From Phaeodactylibacter xiamenensis (GTDB lineage: Bacteria > Bacteroidota > Bacteroidia > Chitinophagales > Saprospiraceae), in assembly GCF_000759025.1 (NCBI RefSeq), contig NZ_JPOS01000038.1, positions 124,001 through 188,000 on the forward strand: a DNA stretch of 64,000 bases, given 5' to 3'. Below are positions 8,873-17,998 of the stretch, piece by piece; position 1 is the stretch's first letter, and each line of letters starts with the position of its first letter. Under the pieces are notes generated by a model that made no database searches, had not been told where the DNA came from, and saw nothing but the letters and a program-made list of their open reading frames with translations. The translations under genes were made by a program, and so were the position numbers.

Positions 8873-11800
8873 ATGTACTTACTTCAACCTCATTCGTACG
8901 GTCGTACGGCCGGAAAACTCCTTCTTTTATTCTTGTTGCTCACCCTTGGAGCCCGGCAGGGTTTCGCGCAGTACGGTGGCGGAAATGGTACTTCGGGCAG
9001 TCCGTATTTGATATCAACTGCAGCACATTTAGTAAGTTTATCGCAAGATCCCAATGACTGGGCGCTGCACTTTAGACAAACAGCCAATATTAACCTGAAT
9101 GGTGTGTCCCTTAATGACATAGATTTCAGCGGTGTCTACGACGGTGACAACTTCACGATTTCCAATTACACCATAACCGGTACTTCGAACGACAAAGGCT
9201 TGTTTAGTGAGCTCGTTGGATCGGCCACAGTGCAGGATCTGACCCTGAATAATTTCAATATCTCCGGTGGCGTAAGGGTCGGTGGGTTGGCAGGAAAAGC
9301 GAGCGGAGGTACGACCATTGATAACGTAGATGCTACAGGGGTCAGCATCGATGGCAATTTTGATAGCGGCGGGCTGATTGGAGAATGTGGTGGATGCACG
9401 ATACAAAACTCCACTGTGGATGCAACAAGTATGATAGATTGCGGCAATACGGGTGGTGGAATCGTGGGCAAATCAGTAAGTAGTGCTACCTATACCAACT
9501 TATCGAGTAGTGCACAAATGACGGGGTCCAGTTTGGGTGGAATTGTAGGCAACATTTTTAACAACCCCACCTTTACCAATTGCAGCAGTGCCGCAACGAT
9601 AAGCAATAGTTCGGACCGTTTGGGCGGGATTGCCGGTAAATGCACAGATACGCCCTCCTTTAGCGGCTGCTCCTTTTCGGGCTCTATATCGGGTACCTGG
9701 CACTGCGGCGGCATTATTGGCCGGGTGGAAGGCGGTACAGCCACGATAACGAATTGCAACAATTCAGGCAGCATAACGCAGACCGCCGATGAGGGTGGCG
9801 GTATCATCGGGACCACAGACGGGACTGCGAATGTCAGCACCTCTTATAACACGGGCAGCATCAATGCCAATTGGAAATCAGCCGGTATCATCGGAAGAGT
9901 CAATTCAAACAGTACGGTCACGATTACGGAGTGCTATAATTCAGGTACTATAACATCGAACGCAAATCAGGCCGGTGGCATAGTCGGAACCTCAACCGGC
10001 GTGTCGAACATTATCGAATCGTATAACACCGGCAGCATCACTTCCAGTGCCAATTCTGGTGGTATTATCGGAAGAGTGGAAACTCCTGCTTCCGGGCATT
10101 CCAGCCTGACCAATTGCTACAATACCGGCGCAATTGACGGAGGATGGTCGGCGGGTATAATTGGTGAGGAAACGGATGGAGGTGCCACAACGGTTGTGAA
10201 TTGTTACAACGCAGGGACCGTTGACAATGATTCATCGGTTGGAGACCTTGTGTCTAAAGGTGGTTCTGCAACCGTCACTGCAACTAACTGCTTCTACGAT
10301 GAGCAGGTCAATACCGCTTTCACGAGCCAAACTATAACCGGAATAACTGGCAAGACCACCGCCGAGATGAAGGACTACACCACCTTCACTGCCGCCACTG
10401 CCGCCACTGCCGCCGGCTGGGACTTCGTCAGCGAGACCACCAACGGCACCGCTAATATTTGGGACGCCGACCAATTGGGCACCGTTAACAACGGCTACAT
10501 GATACTCCGCTGGCAGGCAGGTGCGGACGATGACTTAATTTACACTTACTCCGGTGGGGCAGGAACGCAAGGCGACCCCTATCAGATTGCAACCGCAGCC
10601 GATTTGATTGCTTTGTCAGGCATAAGCGAGGATTGGGATAAGCACTTTAGGCAGACTGCTAATATTGACTTCGGTGCGGACGAGACTGCAGTAGACTGGG
10701 ATAATGATGGTAGTCCGGACGGTGCCAGCCCTGCCGGTTTTTCGCCTATTGGCAATTTTGCAACCGAATTCACCGGCTCTTACGATGGAGATGGTAAGAC
10801 CATTTCTAATCTATTCATCAATCGGTCGGGTTCCTTTTATTTAGGGCTATTTGGGCGGGTGAGCCTTTCTGGCGGAGGAATATCAGATTTAGGATTGCTT
10901 AACGCAGATATAACGGGAAATTCATTTGTCGGTGCTATAGTTGGTTTTATTGCCTCCAGTTCGACCGGCAGCGTTAGTGGTTGTTACAGTACAGGTAGCG
11001 TTGTGGGAAGCAATAATCAGATTGGAGGATTAGTTGGCTCAGTTGGGAATAGCCCGACCTCTAGAATAGAGAATTGCTATTCCAGGTGTAGTGTGAACGG
11101 CGGCAGCAGGGTCGGAGGCTTGGTCGGCGTAATAGAGGCTGTTAATACTACTACAGCTATATCGAATTGCTACAGCACTGGTGCTGTAACAGGAACAGGA
11201 GATGATGTAGGAGGCTTGGTAGGCGCGAATATAAATGGCGGCATCACCACCGACTCTTTCTGGGACACGCAGACCTCCGGCCAGGCAACAAGCGCCGGCG
11301 GCACCGGCAAGACCACGGCGGAGATGAAGACGACCTCCACTTTTTCGGTTGCCGGGTGGGGCAATTCAGTATGGTATATGGATCCCGGTACGAACGATGG
11401 CTACCCCAACTTGCAAGGCAATGGAACACAGATACCACTACCATCTCCTTACAATGATGGTGCCGGCGCTGGCACGGAGATGGACCCCCACCAAATCGCA
11501 AGCGTAGAGGACCTGATCTACCTGTCGCAGACTTCAGCAGACTGGGGGCTGCACTTTATACAGGTCGCTGATATCGACTTCGGTGCGGATGAAACAGCGG
11601 TAGACTGGGACAATGATGGTAATCCGGACGGTGCGAGCCCTGCCGGTTTCTCGCCTATTGGCAATTCAACCGAATTCACCGGCTCTTACGATGGAGATGG
11701 TAAGACCATTTCTAATCTATTCATCAATCGGCCAGCATCGGGTAATGTAGGGCTATTTGGGCAGGTGAGCCCTTCTGGCAGAGGAATATCAGATTTAGGG

Positions 11801-14800
11801 TTAATCAATGTAAATATAACGGGAGATTTCAGAGTCGGTGCTTTAGCTGGTTGGTTGAAAGGTGGTAACGCCAGTGGTTGTTACAGTACAGGTAGCGTTG
11901 AGGGAACCCAAAATTCTGTTGGAGGGTTAGTTGGCGCTACAAGTAATACTACTATTACGGCAATTAGTAATTGCTATTCCACGTGTAGTGTGACAGGAAG
12001 CACCGAGTGTGGTGGTTTGGTCGGAGTAAACAATATTGAAACCACTATATCGAACTGCTACAGTACGGGTACTGTCACTGCTTCCGGTGGCACTCCTGTT
12101 GTCGGAGGCTTGGTAGGAGACAATAATTTTGATATCGGCACCATCACCAACTCTTTCTGGGACACGCAGACCTCCGGCCAGGCAACAAGCGCCGGCGGCA
12201 CCGGCAAGACGACAGCGGAGATGCAATCGTACGCAACCTTCCAAAGTGCGGGCTGGGACTTTGTCTCGGAGACGGCCAATGGCACAGCTGATGTATGGGA
12301 CATGGACCAGGAAGGGACGGTCAACAACAGCTACCCCATCCTGAGTTGGCAGCCCGGGGCAGACCTCCGCACACAGAAGTACGGTGGCGGAAATGGTACT
12401 TCGGGCAGTCCATATGAGATTCATACTGCCACCCACCTCATTGAGCTGTCGAACAACAGCGGGGACTGGGATAAGCACTTTATTCAGACTGCTAATATCG
12501 ACTTCGGTGCGGATGAGACAGCCGTAGACTGGGATAATGATGGTAATCCGGACGGTGCGAGCCCTGCCGGTTTCTCGCCTATTGGGAATAGTAGTACAAC
12601 CAAATTCACCGGCTCTTACGATGGAAATGAGAAGACCATTTCTAATCTATTCATCAATCGGGCGGTTGTAAATGGTATTGCGCTATTTGGCTATACTGAA
12701 CTTTCCGGTGTAGGGATATCAGATTTAGGATTGCTTAACGCAGATATAACGGGATTTGCATTTGTCGGTGCTATAGTTGGTGATCTTTCCCCCGATGCGA
12801 CCGCTGGTGTTAGTGGTTGTTATAGTACAGGTAGCGTTGATGGAGCATCGAGTATTGGAGGGGTAGTTGGCAGTGCCGGGAGCAGTTTCGGTACTGGCAG
12901 TATAATAGAGAATTGCTATTCCAGGTGTAGTGTGAACGGCTCCACCAGGCTCGGTGGTTTGGTCGGAACACTATATATTGGTTATACTATATCGAATTGC
13001 TACAGCACTGGTGCTGTAACAGTAACAGGAATAGGAGATAATGTAGGAGGCTTGTTAGGTCTAAGCTTTGGCGGCACCATCACCAACTCCTTCTGGGACA
13101 CGCAGACCTCCGGCCAGGCAACAAGCGCCGGCGGCACCGGCAAGACGACTGCGGAGATGAAGACGGCCACCACTTTCACGGATGCCGGGTGGAGCACCCC
13201 CTGGTACCTCGATGCGACAGAAAACAACGGCTACCCCAACCTTTCAGGAGTAGGGCCTCCGCTGGCAAGTTACGGCACGGACCTGACGATTGTCTCTACT
13301 GGTGGCGGCACACAGGATACAGACTGGGCTGTAAACGGAGGGATGCTCTATGGGTTATCTGGCGGAGCGGTGAGTGTCAATGCCAGCGATTTGAACAACC
13401 AACTGTCAACTGGCGATCTGGAGCTCTTTGGCAACGGCCTGACGGTAAGCGAAAATATCGCACCGGGCAGTGGCACGCATACCCTCACGCTTGGTTTTTC
13501 CAACGGGGTAACGGTATCTGCAGGCAAAGGTATTGACCTCGGCGGTAGCCTGGTCAATAACAGCCCGCTGACGCTGACCTCCACCTCTACCAGCTACTCC
13601 AGCCTGAAGGTACTGGGTACGATCACCGGCACCGGCAGCATCAGCTACGAGCGCTACACCAATCAGGTGGGCACGGGCAGCTCCGGGGGCAACGACCTGG
13701 TGGGCACGCCATTCACGGGTCAGACTTTCGGCCCTTTTGCCGCTGCCAATACGAATTTAGCGGCTTCCGGCAGCCTGCGGGCATTCGGCCCCTGGGACAA
13801 CACGGGCACCGGCTTTATCAACTATGATGTGACGGGCAATGCGGGCACCACGCTCACACCGGGCACCGGCTACCGGGCGGCGACTACAGATGGCTCACCC
13901 GTGATCTTCACCGGTACGGTACAGACCGGCAATGTGACGGTGAACATTACCGATGCTGCCAGTCAGTGGAACGCCGTGGCCAACCCCTACCCGGCTTATC
14001 TGAGCATGGCGGACTTCCTGAATTACGACCACGGCGGAGGCGTGACCAACCAAAGCCTGATGGTAGAGAGCGCCGCCGGCATCTACGGCTACGACGGCAA
14101 CAGCACCGATGGCTGGACCGTCATCACGCTGGCGAATGCAAGCACGAGCCTGATGGCGCCCGGTCAGGGCTTCTTCGTAGCGGCAGACGCTGCGGATGTC
14201 GATACCTACGATCTGACGTTTACGCCTACGATGATGCGCACGGGAGACAGCGACGACTTTATCAGTGGTTTCGCGCCGGTCCAAACGCCGGTTTACTTCA
14301 AACTGCAGGCCTTCACCGACAGCCGCAGCTACGGCACAAGCATCTACTTCAACGAAGCGTCTGCTACAGGGCTGGACGTAGGGTACGATGCGGTGCTATG
14401 GGGCGATGCCATCCCGGACTTTGCGGTGTACACCCATCTGGTATCGGAAGACGAAGGGGAGCCCTTCGCCTTGCAGTCCCTGGGCTTATCCGACCTGGAT
14501 GACCCGGAGCTGGCCATCCCGCTGGGCCTGGAGGCCGCCGCCGGCATCCCGCTGACGCTTGCGATTACGGAAGAGGAACTGCCTGCGGGCATAGAGGTGT
14601 ACCTGCTGGACTCCCTGAACGGGGAGCGCACGCTGCTGAGCGGGCTGCCGTACACCTTCACGCCGAATGCAGCGCTGAGTGGCGCGGGCCGTTACTACCT
14701 GGTTTTCAATGAGGGGCAGGTTGTCAGCACCTCCTCAGAGACGGATGGTGGCGATTTAAGCGCGCTGGTCATCTACGCCCCACAGTACCGGGAGGAGCTG

Positions 14801-14995
14801 GTCATAACCGGCGAGCTGCCGGGCGCGGCGCAGCTGTCGCTTTTCGATGTACAGGGCCGTAAGCTGCTGGGCCGGGCACTGTCGGCGGGCACTACGCAGC
14901 AAACGGTCGCTACGGGCAATCTGCCGGGCGGCATCTACCTGGTGCGCATAGAGAGCCCGCAGGGCGTACGTGCCGAACAGCTGTTTATCCCGTAG
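8873..14995 (+). CDS. Giant GLUG-repeat surface protein with T9SS type A sorting domain
   Basis: About 2,040 residues from the ATG at 8873, preferred over the ATG at 8807 because a signal peptide follows (GKLLLLFLLLTLGARQGFA, then Q). Four large modules, encoded near 8969-10540, 10541-11447, 11448-12377 and 12378-13255, each begin with GxGTxxxPYxIxxAxxLIxLS, carry a hydrophobic W-x-x-HF-x-Q-x-A-N/D-I-(D/N) strand, and contain many GLUG motifs (VGGLVG, NCYSTGxV). Three end with SFWDTQTSGQATSAGGTGKTTAEM. GLUG repeats form beta-helix-like stalks in adhesins and IgA-peptidase-like proteins. A beta-rich region follows (13260-14700), then a type A sorting domain (LFDVQGRKLLGRAL, then LPGGIYLVRIE). 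It is probably an exported adhesin whose module number can change by recombination. Confidence 0.9.
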   Translation: MYLLQPHSYGRTAGKLLLLFLLLTLGARQGFAQYGGGNGTSGSPYLISTAAHLVSLSQDPNDWALHFRQTANINLNGVSLNDIDFSGVYDGDNFTISNYTITGTSNDKGLFSELVGSATVQDLTLNNFNISGGVRVGGLAGKASGGTTIDNVDATGVSIDGNFDSGGLIGECGGCTIQNSTVDATSMIDCGNTGGGIVGKSVSSATYTNLSSSAQMTGSSLGGIVGNIFNNPTFTNCSSAATISNSSDRLGGIAGKCTDTPSFSGCSFSGSISGTWHCGGIIGRVEGGTATITNCNNSGSITQTADEGGGIIGTTDGTANVSTSYNTGSINANWKSAGIIGRVNSNSTVTITECYNSGTITSNANQAGGIVGTSTGVSNIIESYNTGSITSSANSGGIIGRVETPASGHSSLTNCYNTGAIDGGWSAGIIGEETDGGATTVVNCYNAGTVDNDSSVGDLVSKGGSATVTATNCFYDEQVNTAFTSQTITGITGKTTAEMKDYTTFTAATAATAAGWDFVSETTNGTANIWDADQLGTVNNGYMILRWQAGADDDLIYTYSGGAGTQGDPYQIATAADLIALSGISEDWDKHFRQTANIDFGADETAVDWDNDGSPDGASPAGFSPIGNFATEFTGSYDGDGKTISNLFINRSGSFYLGLFGRVSLSGGGISDLGLLNADITGNSFVGAIVGFIASSSTGSVSGCYSTGSVVGSNNQIGGLVGSVGNSPTSRIENCYSRCSVNGGSRVGGLVGVIEAVNTTTAISNCYSTGAVTGTGDDVGGLVGANINGGITTDSFWDTQTSGQATSAGGTGKTTAEMKTTSTFSVAGWGNSVWYMDPGTNDGYPNLQGNGTQIPLPSPYNDGAGAGTEMDPHQIASVEDLIYLSQTSADWGLHFIQVADIDFGADETAVDWDNDGNPDGASPAGFSPIGNSTEFTGSYDGDGKTISNLFINRPASGNVGLFGQVSPSGRGISDLGLINVNITGDFRVGALAGWLKGGNASGCYSTGSVEGTQNSVGGLVGATSNTTITAISNCYSTCSVTGSTECGGLVGVNNIETTISNCYSTGTVTASGGTPVVGGLVGDNNFDIGTITNSFWDTQTSGQATSAGGTGKTTAEMQSYATFQSAGWDFVSETANGTADVWDMDQEGTVNNSYPILSWQPGADLRTQKYGGGNGTSGSPYEIHTATHLIELSNNSGDWDKHFIQTANIDFGADETAVDWDNDGNPDGASPAGFSPIGNSSTTKFTGSYDGNEKTISNLFINRAVVNGIALFGYTELSGVGISDLGLLNADITGFAFVGAIVGDLSPDATAGVSGCYSTGSVDGASSIGGVVGSAGSSFGTGSIIENCYSRCSVNGSTRLGGLVGTLYIGYTISNCYSTGAVTVTGIGDNVGGLLGLSFGGTITNSFWDTQTSGQATSAGGTGKTTAEMKTATTFTDAGWSTPWYLDATENNGYPNLSGVGPPLASYGTDLTIVSTGGGTQDTDWAVNGGMLYGLSGGAVSVNASDLNNQLSTGDLELFGNGLTVSENIAPGSGTHTLTLGFSNGVTVSAGKGIDLGGSLVNNSPLTLTSTSTSYSSLKVLGTITGTGSISYERYTNQVGTGSSGGNDLVGTPFTGQTFGPFAAANTNLAASGSLRAFGPWDNTGTGFINYDVTGNAGTTLTPGTGYRAATTDGSPVIFTGTVQTGNVTVNITDAASQWNAVANPYPAYLSMADFLNYDHGGGVTNQSLMVESAAGIYGYDGNSTDGWTVITLANASTSLMAPGQGFFVAADAADVDTYDLTFTPTMMRTGDSDDFISGFAPVQTPVYFKLQAFTDSRSYGTSIYFNEASATGLDVGYDAVLWGDAIPDFAVYTHLVSEDEGEPFALQSLGLSDLDDPELAIPLGLEAAAGIPLTLAITEEELPAGIEVYLLDSLNGERTLLSGLPYTFTPNAALSGAGRYYLVFNEGQVVSTSSETDGGDLSALVIYAPQYREELVITGELPGAAQLSLFDVQGRKLLGRALSAGTTQQTVATGNLPGGIYLVRIESPQGVRAEQLFIP
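10541..13255 (+). repeat. Three ~0.9-kb direct repeats within the GLUG gene
   Basis: The segment coding FGADETAVDWDNDG and the following ~60 residues recurs near 10670, 11578 and 12500 with few base changes. The segment coding SFWDTQTSGQATSAGG recurs near 11255, 12160 and 13090. A separate ~37-base match links 8969 and 12378. The spacing is ~908 and ~922 bp. Such near-identity at the DNA level indicates recent duplication or gene conversion. Confidence 0.85.
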
Positions 14996-15018
14996 AGGAT
15001 TCCCCCTTAATATTTCTT

Positions 15019-15045
15019 CCCCCGGTGCAATACGGCGCCGGGGGG
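15019..15045 (+). other. GC-rich hairpin between the GLUG gene and the small Tat-like gene
   Basis: CCCCCGG (15019-15025) pairs with CCGGGGG (15038-15044), 40 bases before the ATG at 15085 and just after the GLUG stop. There is no T-run. It may be a 3' stabiliser or an attenuating leader hairpin. Confidence 0.45.
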
Positions 15046-15084
15046 ATCCAACTCATATCCATCAACGAATACAAATTTAAGGTC

Positions 15085-15441
15085 ATGAATATTGACAATA
15101 AGCATAAAGACGCCTCAAAGGCACCCTTAATCAGCCGTCAGGAGGCGATCCGGAAGCTGGGCAAATACGCAGCGGCTACTGCAGCAGGGACGTTTCTGGT
15201 GCTGAGCCCGAAGCAGGCGCAGGCGAACTCTCCGGTCCCCGACCCCGGTGGCGACCCGTTTGGGGGTAGTGGCCGGCCTGGGGGCTATAGCCCTTCGGCA
15301 CATGAATTTGAGACGGACCGTGGCCGTGGTGCTATATGGGGCGATGACGGTAATGCAGCCGATACCTATCGCAACCGCTCGCGGGGCGGTCAGCGCAGCG
15401 GTATCTGGGGCAGCTCGGATACGGAACGGCGCAGCCGGTAG
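15085..15441 (+). CDS. Small exported protein with Tat-like leader and two IWG motifs
   Basis: 118 residues from the ATG at 15085; an ATG at 15025 exists, but the internal start gives the better leader. The N-terminus LISRQEAIRKLGKYAAATAAGTFLVLSPKQAQA resembles Bacteroidota leaders of the ISRREAIKKLG type, with RQ in place of RR, so Tat dependence is doubtful. The remainder is Gly/Arg/Pro/Asp-rich and low in complexity, with two related motifs, RGAIWGDDG and RSGIWGSSD, about 30 residues apart. No enzyme domain is seen. The stop codon lies inside the conserved left end of repeat copy B. The HprK-like/nucleotidyltransferase pair starts 1.4 kb downstream. It could be a structural surface protein or a substrate of that pair; both are inference. 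Confidence 0.65.
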   Translation: MNIDNKHKDASKAPLISRQEAIRKLGKYAAATAAGTFLVLSPKQAQANSPVPDPGGDPFGGSGRPGGYSPSAHEFETDRGRGAIWGDDGNAADTYRNRSRGGQRSGIWGSSDTERRSR

Positions 15442-15469
15442 GGAGGGACCTGTTTGGCATTGGCTGGGC
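15432..15469 (+). repeat. Conserved left end of repeat element, copy B
   Basis: AGCCGGTAGGGAGGG, then ACCTGTTTGGCATTGGCTGGG, matching copy A at 8028-8065 with only a few differences. It contains the TAG stop of the small exported protein. A ~120-base stretch after it (15470-15590) holds the copy-B GT-rich tract and no gene. Confidence 0.7.
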
Positions 15470-15544
15470 GGGGGGGATTCTAGTGTTTTGGTGCCTGGGT
15501 TGGTACTTTAACCTTTGAAGCTTTGCACTTTATCCTTTATCAGG

Positions 15545-15590
15545 TTTTTTTGGTGTTCTGGTGTTTTGGTTTTATGGTGTTCTGGTGCTG
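15545..15590 (+). repeat. GT-rich tract, copy B
   Basis: A shorter version of the tract at 8066-8152: GGTGTTCTGGTGTTTTGG, then TTTTATGGTGTTCTGG, ending where the first 177-bp unit of array B begins. A stretch of unrelated AT-richer sequence (15490-15544) separates it from the conserved left end, unlike copy A. Confidence 0.7.
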
Positions 15591-16497
15591 CCCAGGCAAA
15601 GGCTAAGGTTGACCCAAGGCAGCGCCCAGGGCAGGCTAAGGATGAGACCTTCCGGGTTCCTCCGCCGGAAGCGACAGCAAGCTGTCGCCCCCAGGGAGAC
15701 CAAGCCGAGCCCCTCAACCTCAACCTCAACCTTGGTCAAGCCCCCGTTCAAGACCAACCTCAACCTGCCTCCGCCCAGGCAAAGGCTAAGGTTGACCCAG
15801 CGCAGCGCCCAGGGTTAGGATGAGGATGAGACCCTCCGGGTTTCTCCGCCGGAAGCGACAGCAAGCTGTCGCCCCCAGGGAGACCAAGCTTCGCCCCTCA
15901 ACCTCAACCTCGGTCAGGCCCCCGTTGCAGACCAACCTCAACCTGCCTCCGCCCAGGCAAAGGCTAAGGTTGGCCCGGGGCCGCGCCCAGGGTAGGCTAA
16001 GGATGAGACCCTCCGTGGTCCTCCGCCGGAAGCGACAGCAAGCTGTCGCCCCCAGGGAGACCAAGCTTCGCCCCTCAACCTCAACCTCGGTCAGGCCCCC
16101 GTTGCAGACCAACCTCAACCTGCCTCCGCCCAGGCAAAGGCTAAGGTTGACCCAGCGCAGCGCCCAGGGCAGGCTAAGGATGAGACCCTCCGGGTTCCTC
16201 CGCCGGAAGCGACAGCAAGCTGTCGCCCCCAGGAAGACCAAGCTTCGCCCCTCAACCTCAACCTCGGTCAGGCCCCCGTTGCAGACCAACCTCAACCTGC
16301 CTCCGCCCAGGCTAAGGCTAAGGTTGGCCCGGGGCCGCGCCCAGGGCAGGCTAAGGATGAGACCCTCCGGGTTCCTCCGCCGGAAGCGACAGCAAGCTGT
16401 CGCCCCCAGGGAGACCAAGCCGAGCCCCTCAACCTCAACCTCAACCTCAACCTTGGTCAAGCCCCCGTTCAAGACCAACCTCAACCTGCCTCCGTAT
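15588..16497 (+). repeat. Tandem array B: five ~177-bp units
   Basis: Units start near 15588, 15769, 15945, 16122 and 16299. All carry the GCGACAGCAAGCTGTCGC hairpin and AACCTC runs. Units 2-4 have a GTTGCAGACC variant where units 1 and 5 and all of array A have GTTCAAGACC. Units 1 and 5 share the CCGAGCCCC variant in place of TTCGCCCC, suggesting unequal exchange or conversion. Units 3 and 5 carry a GGCCCGGGGCCGCGCCC variant. Long open frames on both strands follow from the multiple-of-three unit length and are not called as genes. From 16498 to 16840 there are only leader hairpins. Confidence 0.85.
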
Positions 16498-16551
16498 TGT
16501 GGGGTACGGCTAATAAATTACGCTAAGATATGTGTTGGGAGTATTTTAGGA

Positions 16552-16584
16552 GTGTGGGAGCGACCTCGCGTAGGCCTCCCACAC
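16552..16584 (+). other. Leader hairpin upstream of the HprK-like gene
   Basis: GTGTGGGAG (16552-16560) pairs perfectly with CTCCCACAC (16576-16584). It is not followed by a T-run. It may close transcription from array B or be part of the kinase leader. Confidence 0.45.
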
Positions 16585-16666
16585 CTTCCTCCCTGCTCCG
16601 GACCTGATTCATTCATTATAAAAAAATACAAAGACATGAAACTATCTCCCAAAGTGTAAAAAAAAC

Positions 16667-16732
16667 AGCTCCGGTTTCGAGTTGTCCGGCAGGTGCCCGG
16701 AATCCCTGAGGAGCTAAAGACGCCTTTTTTAT
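16667..16732 (+). terminator. Nested hairpin and T-run in the HprK-like leader (possible attenuator)
   Basis: AGCTCC (16667-16672) pairs with GGAGCT (16710-16715) and encloses TCCGG (16685-16689) with CCGGA (16697-16701). GACGCCTTTTTTAT follows, so a T-run lies ~10 bases past the stem. It sits 110 bases before the ATG at 16841. It could be an imperfect intrinsic terminator or an attenuator controlling the kinase operon. Confidence 0.4.
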
Positions 16733-16840
16733 AGTGAGCAGCGTGTGGCGGTTAAAAATAATGCTGCGCTCTGTTTTTTAGTTTCCGGAGTGCCCGTGCT
16801 GTTTTGTTTTTTTGCTCCTGAGCCTTATTTTGAGCTCAAT

Positions 16841-17998
16841 ATGAACTCAACTGAAGATTCCAACGGTCCTTTTATTGCCCCAACAATTGTTTGTCCGGTT
16901 GGTAGGGATTGGCTGCTATGGTTTGAAGCCCTCAACCGATATGTCATTTTGTCCCCACCACAAAAGGCAGTACTGGATTTATACTATGCCGTGGAGGGAG
17001 ATGCTGAAACCTTTCGCCAACTGCTGTTGGAAGGAGCCAACTGGCAGCAGGGGCAGGCCTTAGAGGCACAACGAAACATCAGCGCCCTTCTGCAAGAGGT
17101 TGCAACTTCACCAGGAAGCTTGCCCATTGCGCCGCCTGTTGCGTACGAGGAGGGCTCCTTTGCGGTTCGGCAGGATTTTCAGCTGGGCAACCGGCACGTA
17201 CGGGTGGAAGGGCAGGAAAAGGGTGTGCTGGAGCTCCTTTGTCCCGCCCTGGCCCATCATTCCATTCCTGCAACCGGCACCGCCGATGTCGTCTTCCAAT
17301 TGCAAAAAGCAGCGGGGCATCTCTATCTGTACAAAAATGGCGTGCTCCTGCAGGCCGTACCTGAACAAGACTATCATTACATCACCGGTAAATTCCTCAT
17401 GCACATCATTGTTGCGCAGCATCAGGTACCTGAGGCGGGTTGGATTGGTACACTGCACGCCTCCACGGTAGTCCGTCGTGGTCAGGCGATTATGCTTACC
17501 GGGCAGTCGGGGCAGGGCAAAAGTACCCTGTCTACCCTGCTTTGCAGCGCCGGCTATCAGCTGCTGGCTGATGATATTACACCACTAAGGGCGGATAACC
17601 TCGAGCTGGGGCACAACCCAAGCGCGGTTTCCGTAAAAACAGGGGCCTTTGATATCATTGGGCGCTACTTTCCCGGGTTTAGGGATTTGCCCGAAATCTA
17701 TCTCAATGCTTTCAAAGGGAAAGTCAAATACCTGCCCCTGCCTGCTCCGGTTGAGCCAAGCTACCCTTGCCAGCATTTGGTTTTGGTGCAGTATCAGCCC
17801 GGTGTTAAGGCAAGGCTGCAGCCGGTGGCGCCGTCCGTAATCCTGAAAGCGCTGATCCCGGATTCCTGGGTTGCTGGCGACCGGGGCCATGCAGCTGTAT
17901 TTATGGAATGGCTCAGCAGCCGGCGTTATTATCAGCTGACCTACAGCCGATTGGAGGAAGTGGTACCTTTATTCAATGTGCTTACCCACTATCCATGA
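16841..17998 (+). CDS. HPr kinase/phosphorylase-like (HprK-type) kinase with possible PqqD/RRE-like N-terminus
   Basis: 385 residues from the ATG at 16841 (a GTG at 16745 would add an unlikely extension). The P-loop GQSGQGKST, about residues 221-229, is followed by GYQLLADDITPL, the pattern of HprK-like serine kinases: Walker A, then an acidic metal-binding DD. The first ~90 residues (WFEALNRYVILSPPQKAVLDLYY, then FRQLL, then ISALLQEV) look like a small winged-helix PqqD domain, the fold used as a RiPP recognition element. This is a visual judgement only. It overlaps the next gene by ATGA. Standalone HprK-like kinases of this kind phosphorylate peptide or protein Ser rather than HPr, for example in paeninodin-type lasso peptide clusters. 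No lasso cyclase is visible here. Confidence 0.75.
   Translation: MNSTEDSNGPFIAPTIVCPVGRDWLLWFEALNRYVILSPPQKAVLDLYYAVEGDAETFRQLLLEGANWQQGQALEAQRNISALLQEVATSPGSLPIAPPVAYEEGSFAVRQDFQLGNRHVRVEGQEKGVLELLCPALAHHSIPATGTADVVFQLQKAAGHLYLYKNGVLLQAVPEQDYHYITGKFLMHIIVAQHQVPEAGWIGTLHASTVVRRGQAIMLTGQSGQGKSTLSTLLCSAGYQLLADDITPLRADNLELGHNPSAVSVKTGAFDIIGRYFPGFRDLPEIYLNAFKGKVKYLPLPAPVEPSYPCQHLVLVQYQPGVKARLQPVAPSVILKALIPDSWVAGDRGHAAVFMEWLSSRRYYQLTYSRLEEVVPLFNVLTHYP

Noticed and set aside
8873-14995. GLUG protein as an IgA peptidase
   Set aside because: GLUG motifs occur in such proteins, but no protease domain or catalytic motif was found in this one.
15786-16659. Long open frames on both strands through array B (and similar ones through array A)
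   Set aside because: They arise because the ~177-bp unit is a multiple of three; the predicted proteins are simple translations of the repeat with no start context, signal or domain.
16745-16841. GTG start adding 32 residues to the HprK-like protein
   Set aside because: The added stretch is hydrophobic with no counterpart in cytoplasmic HprK-like proteins, and the ATG at 16841 gives a normal start.
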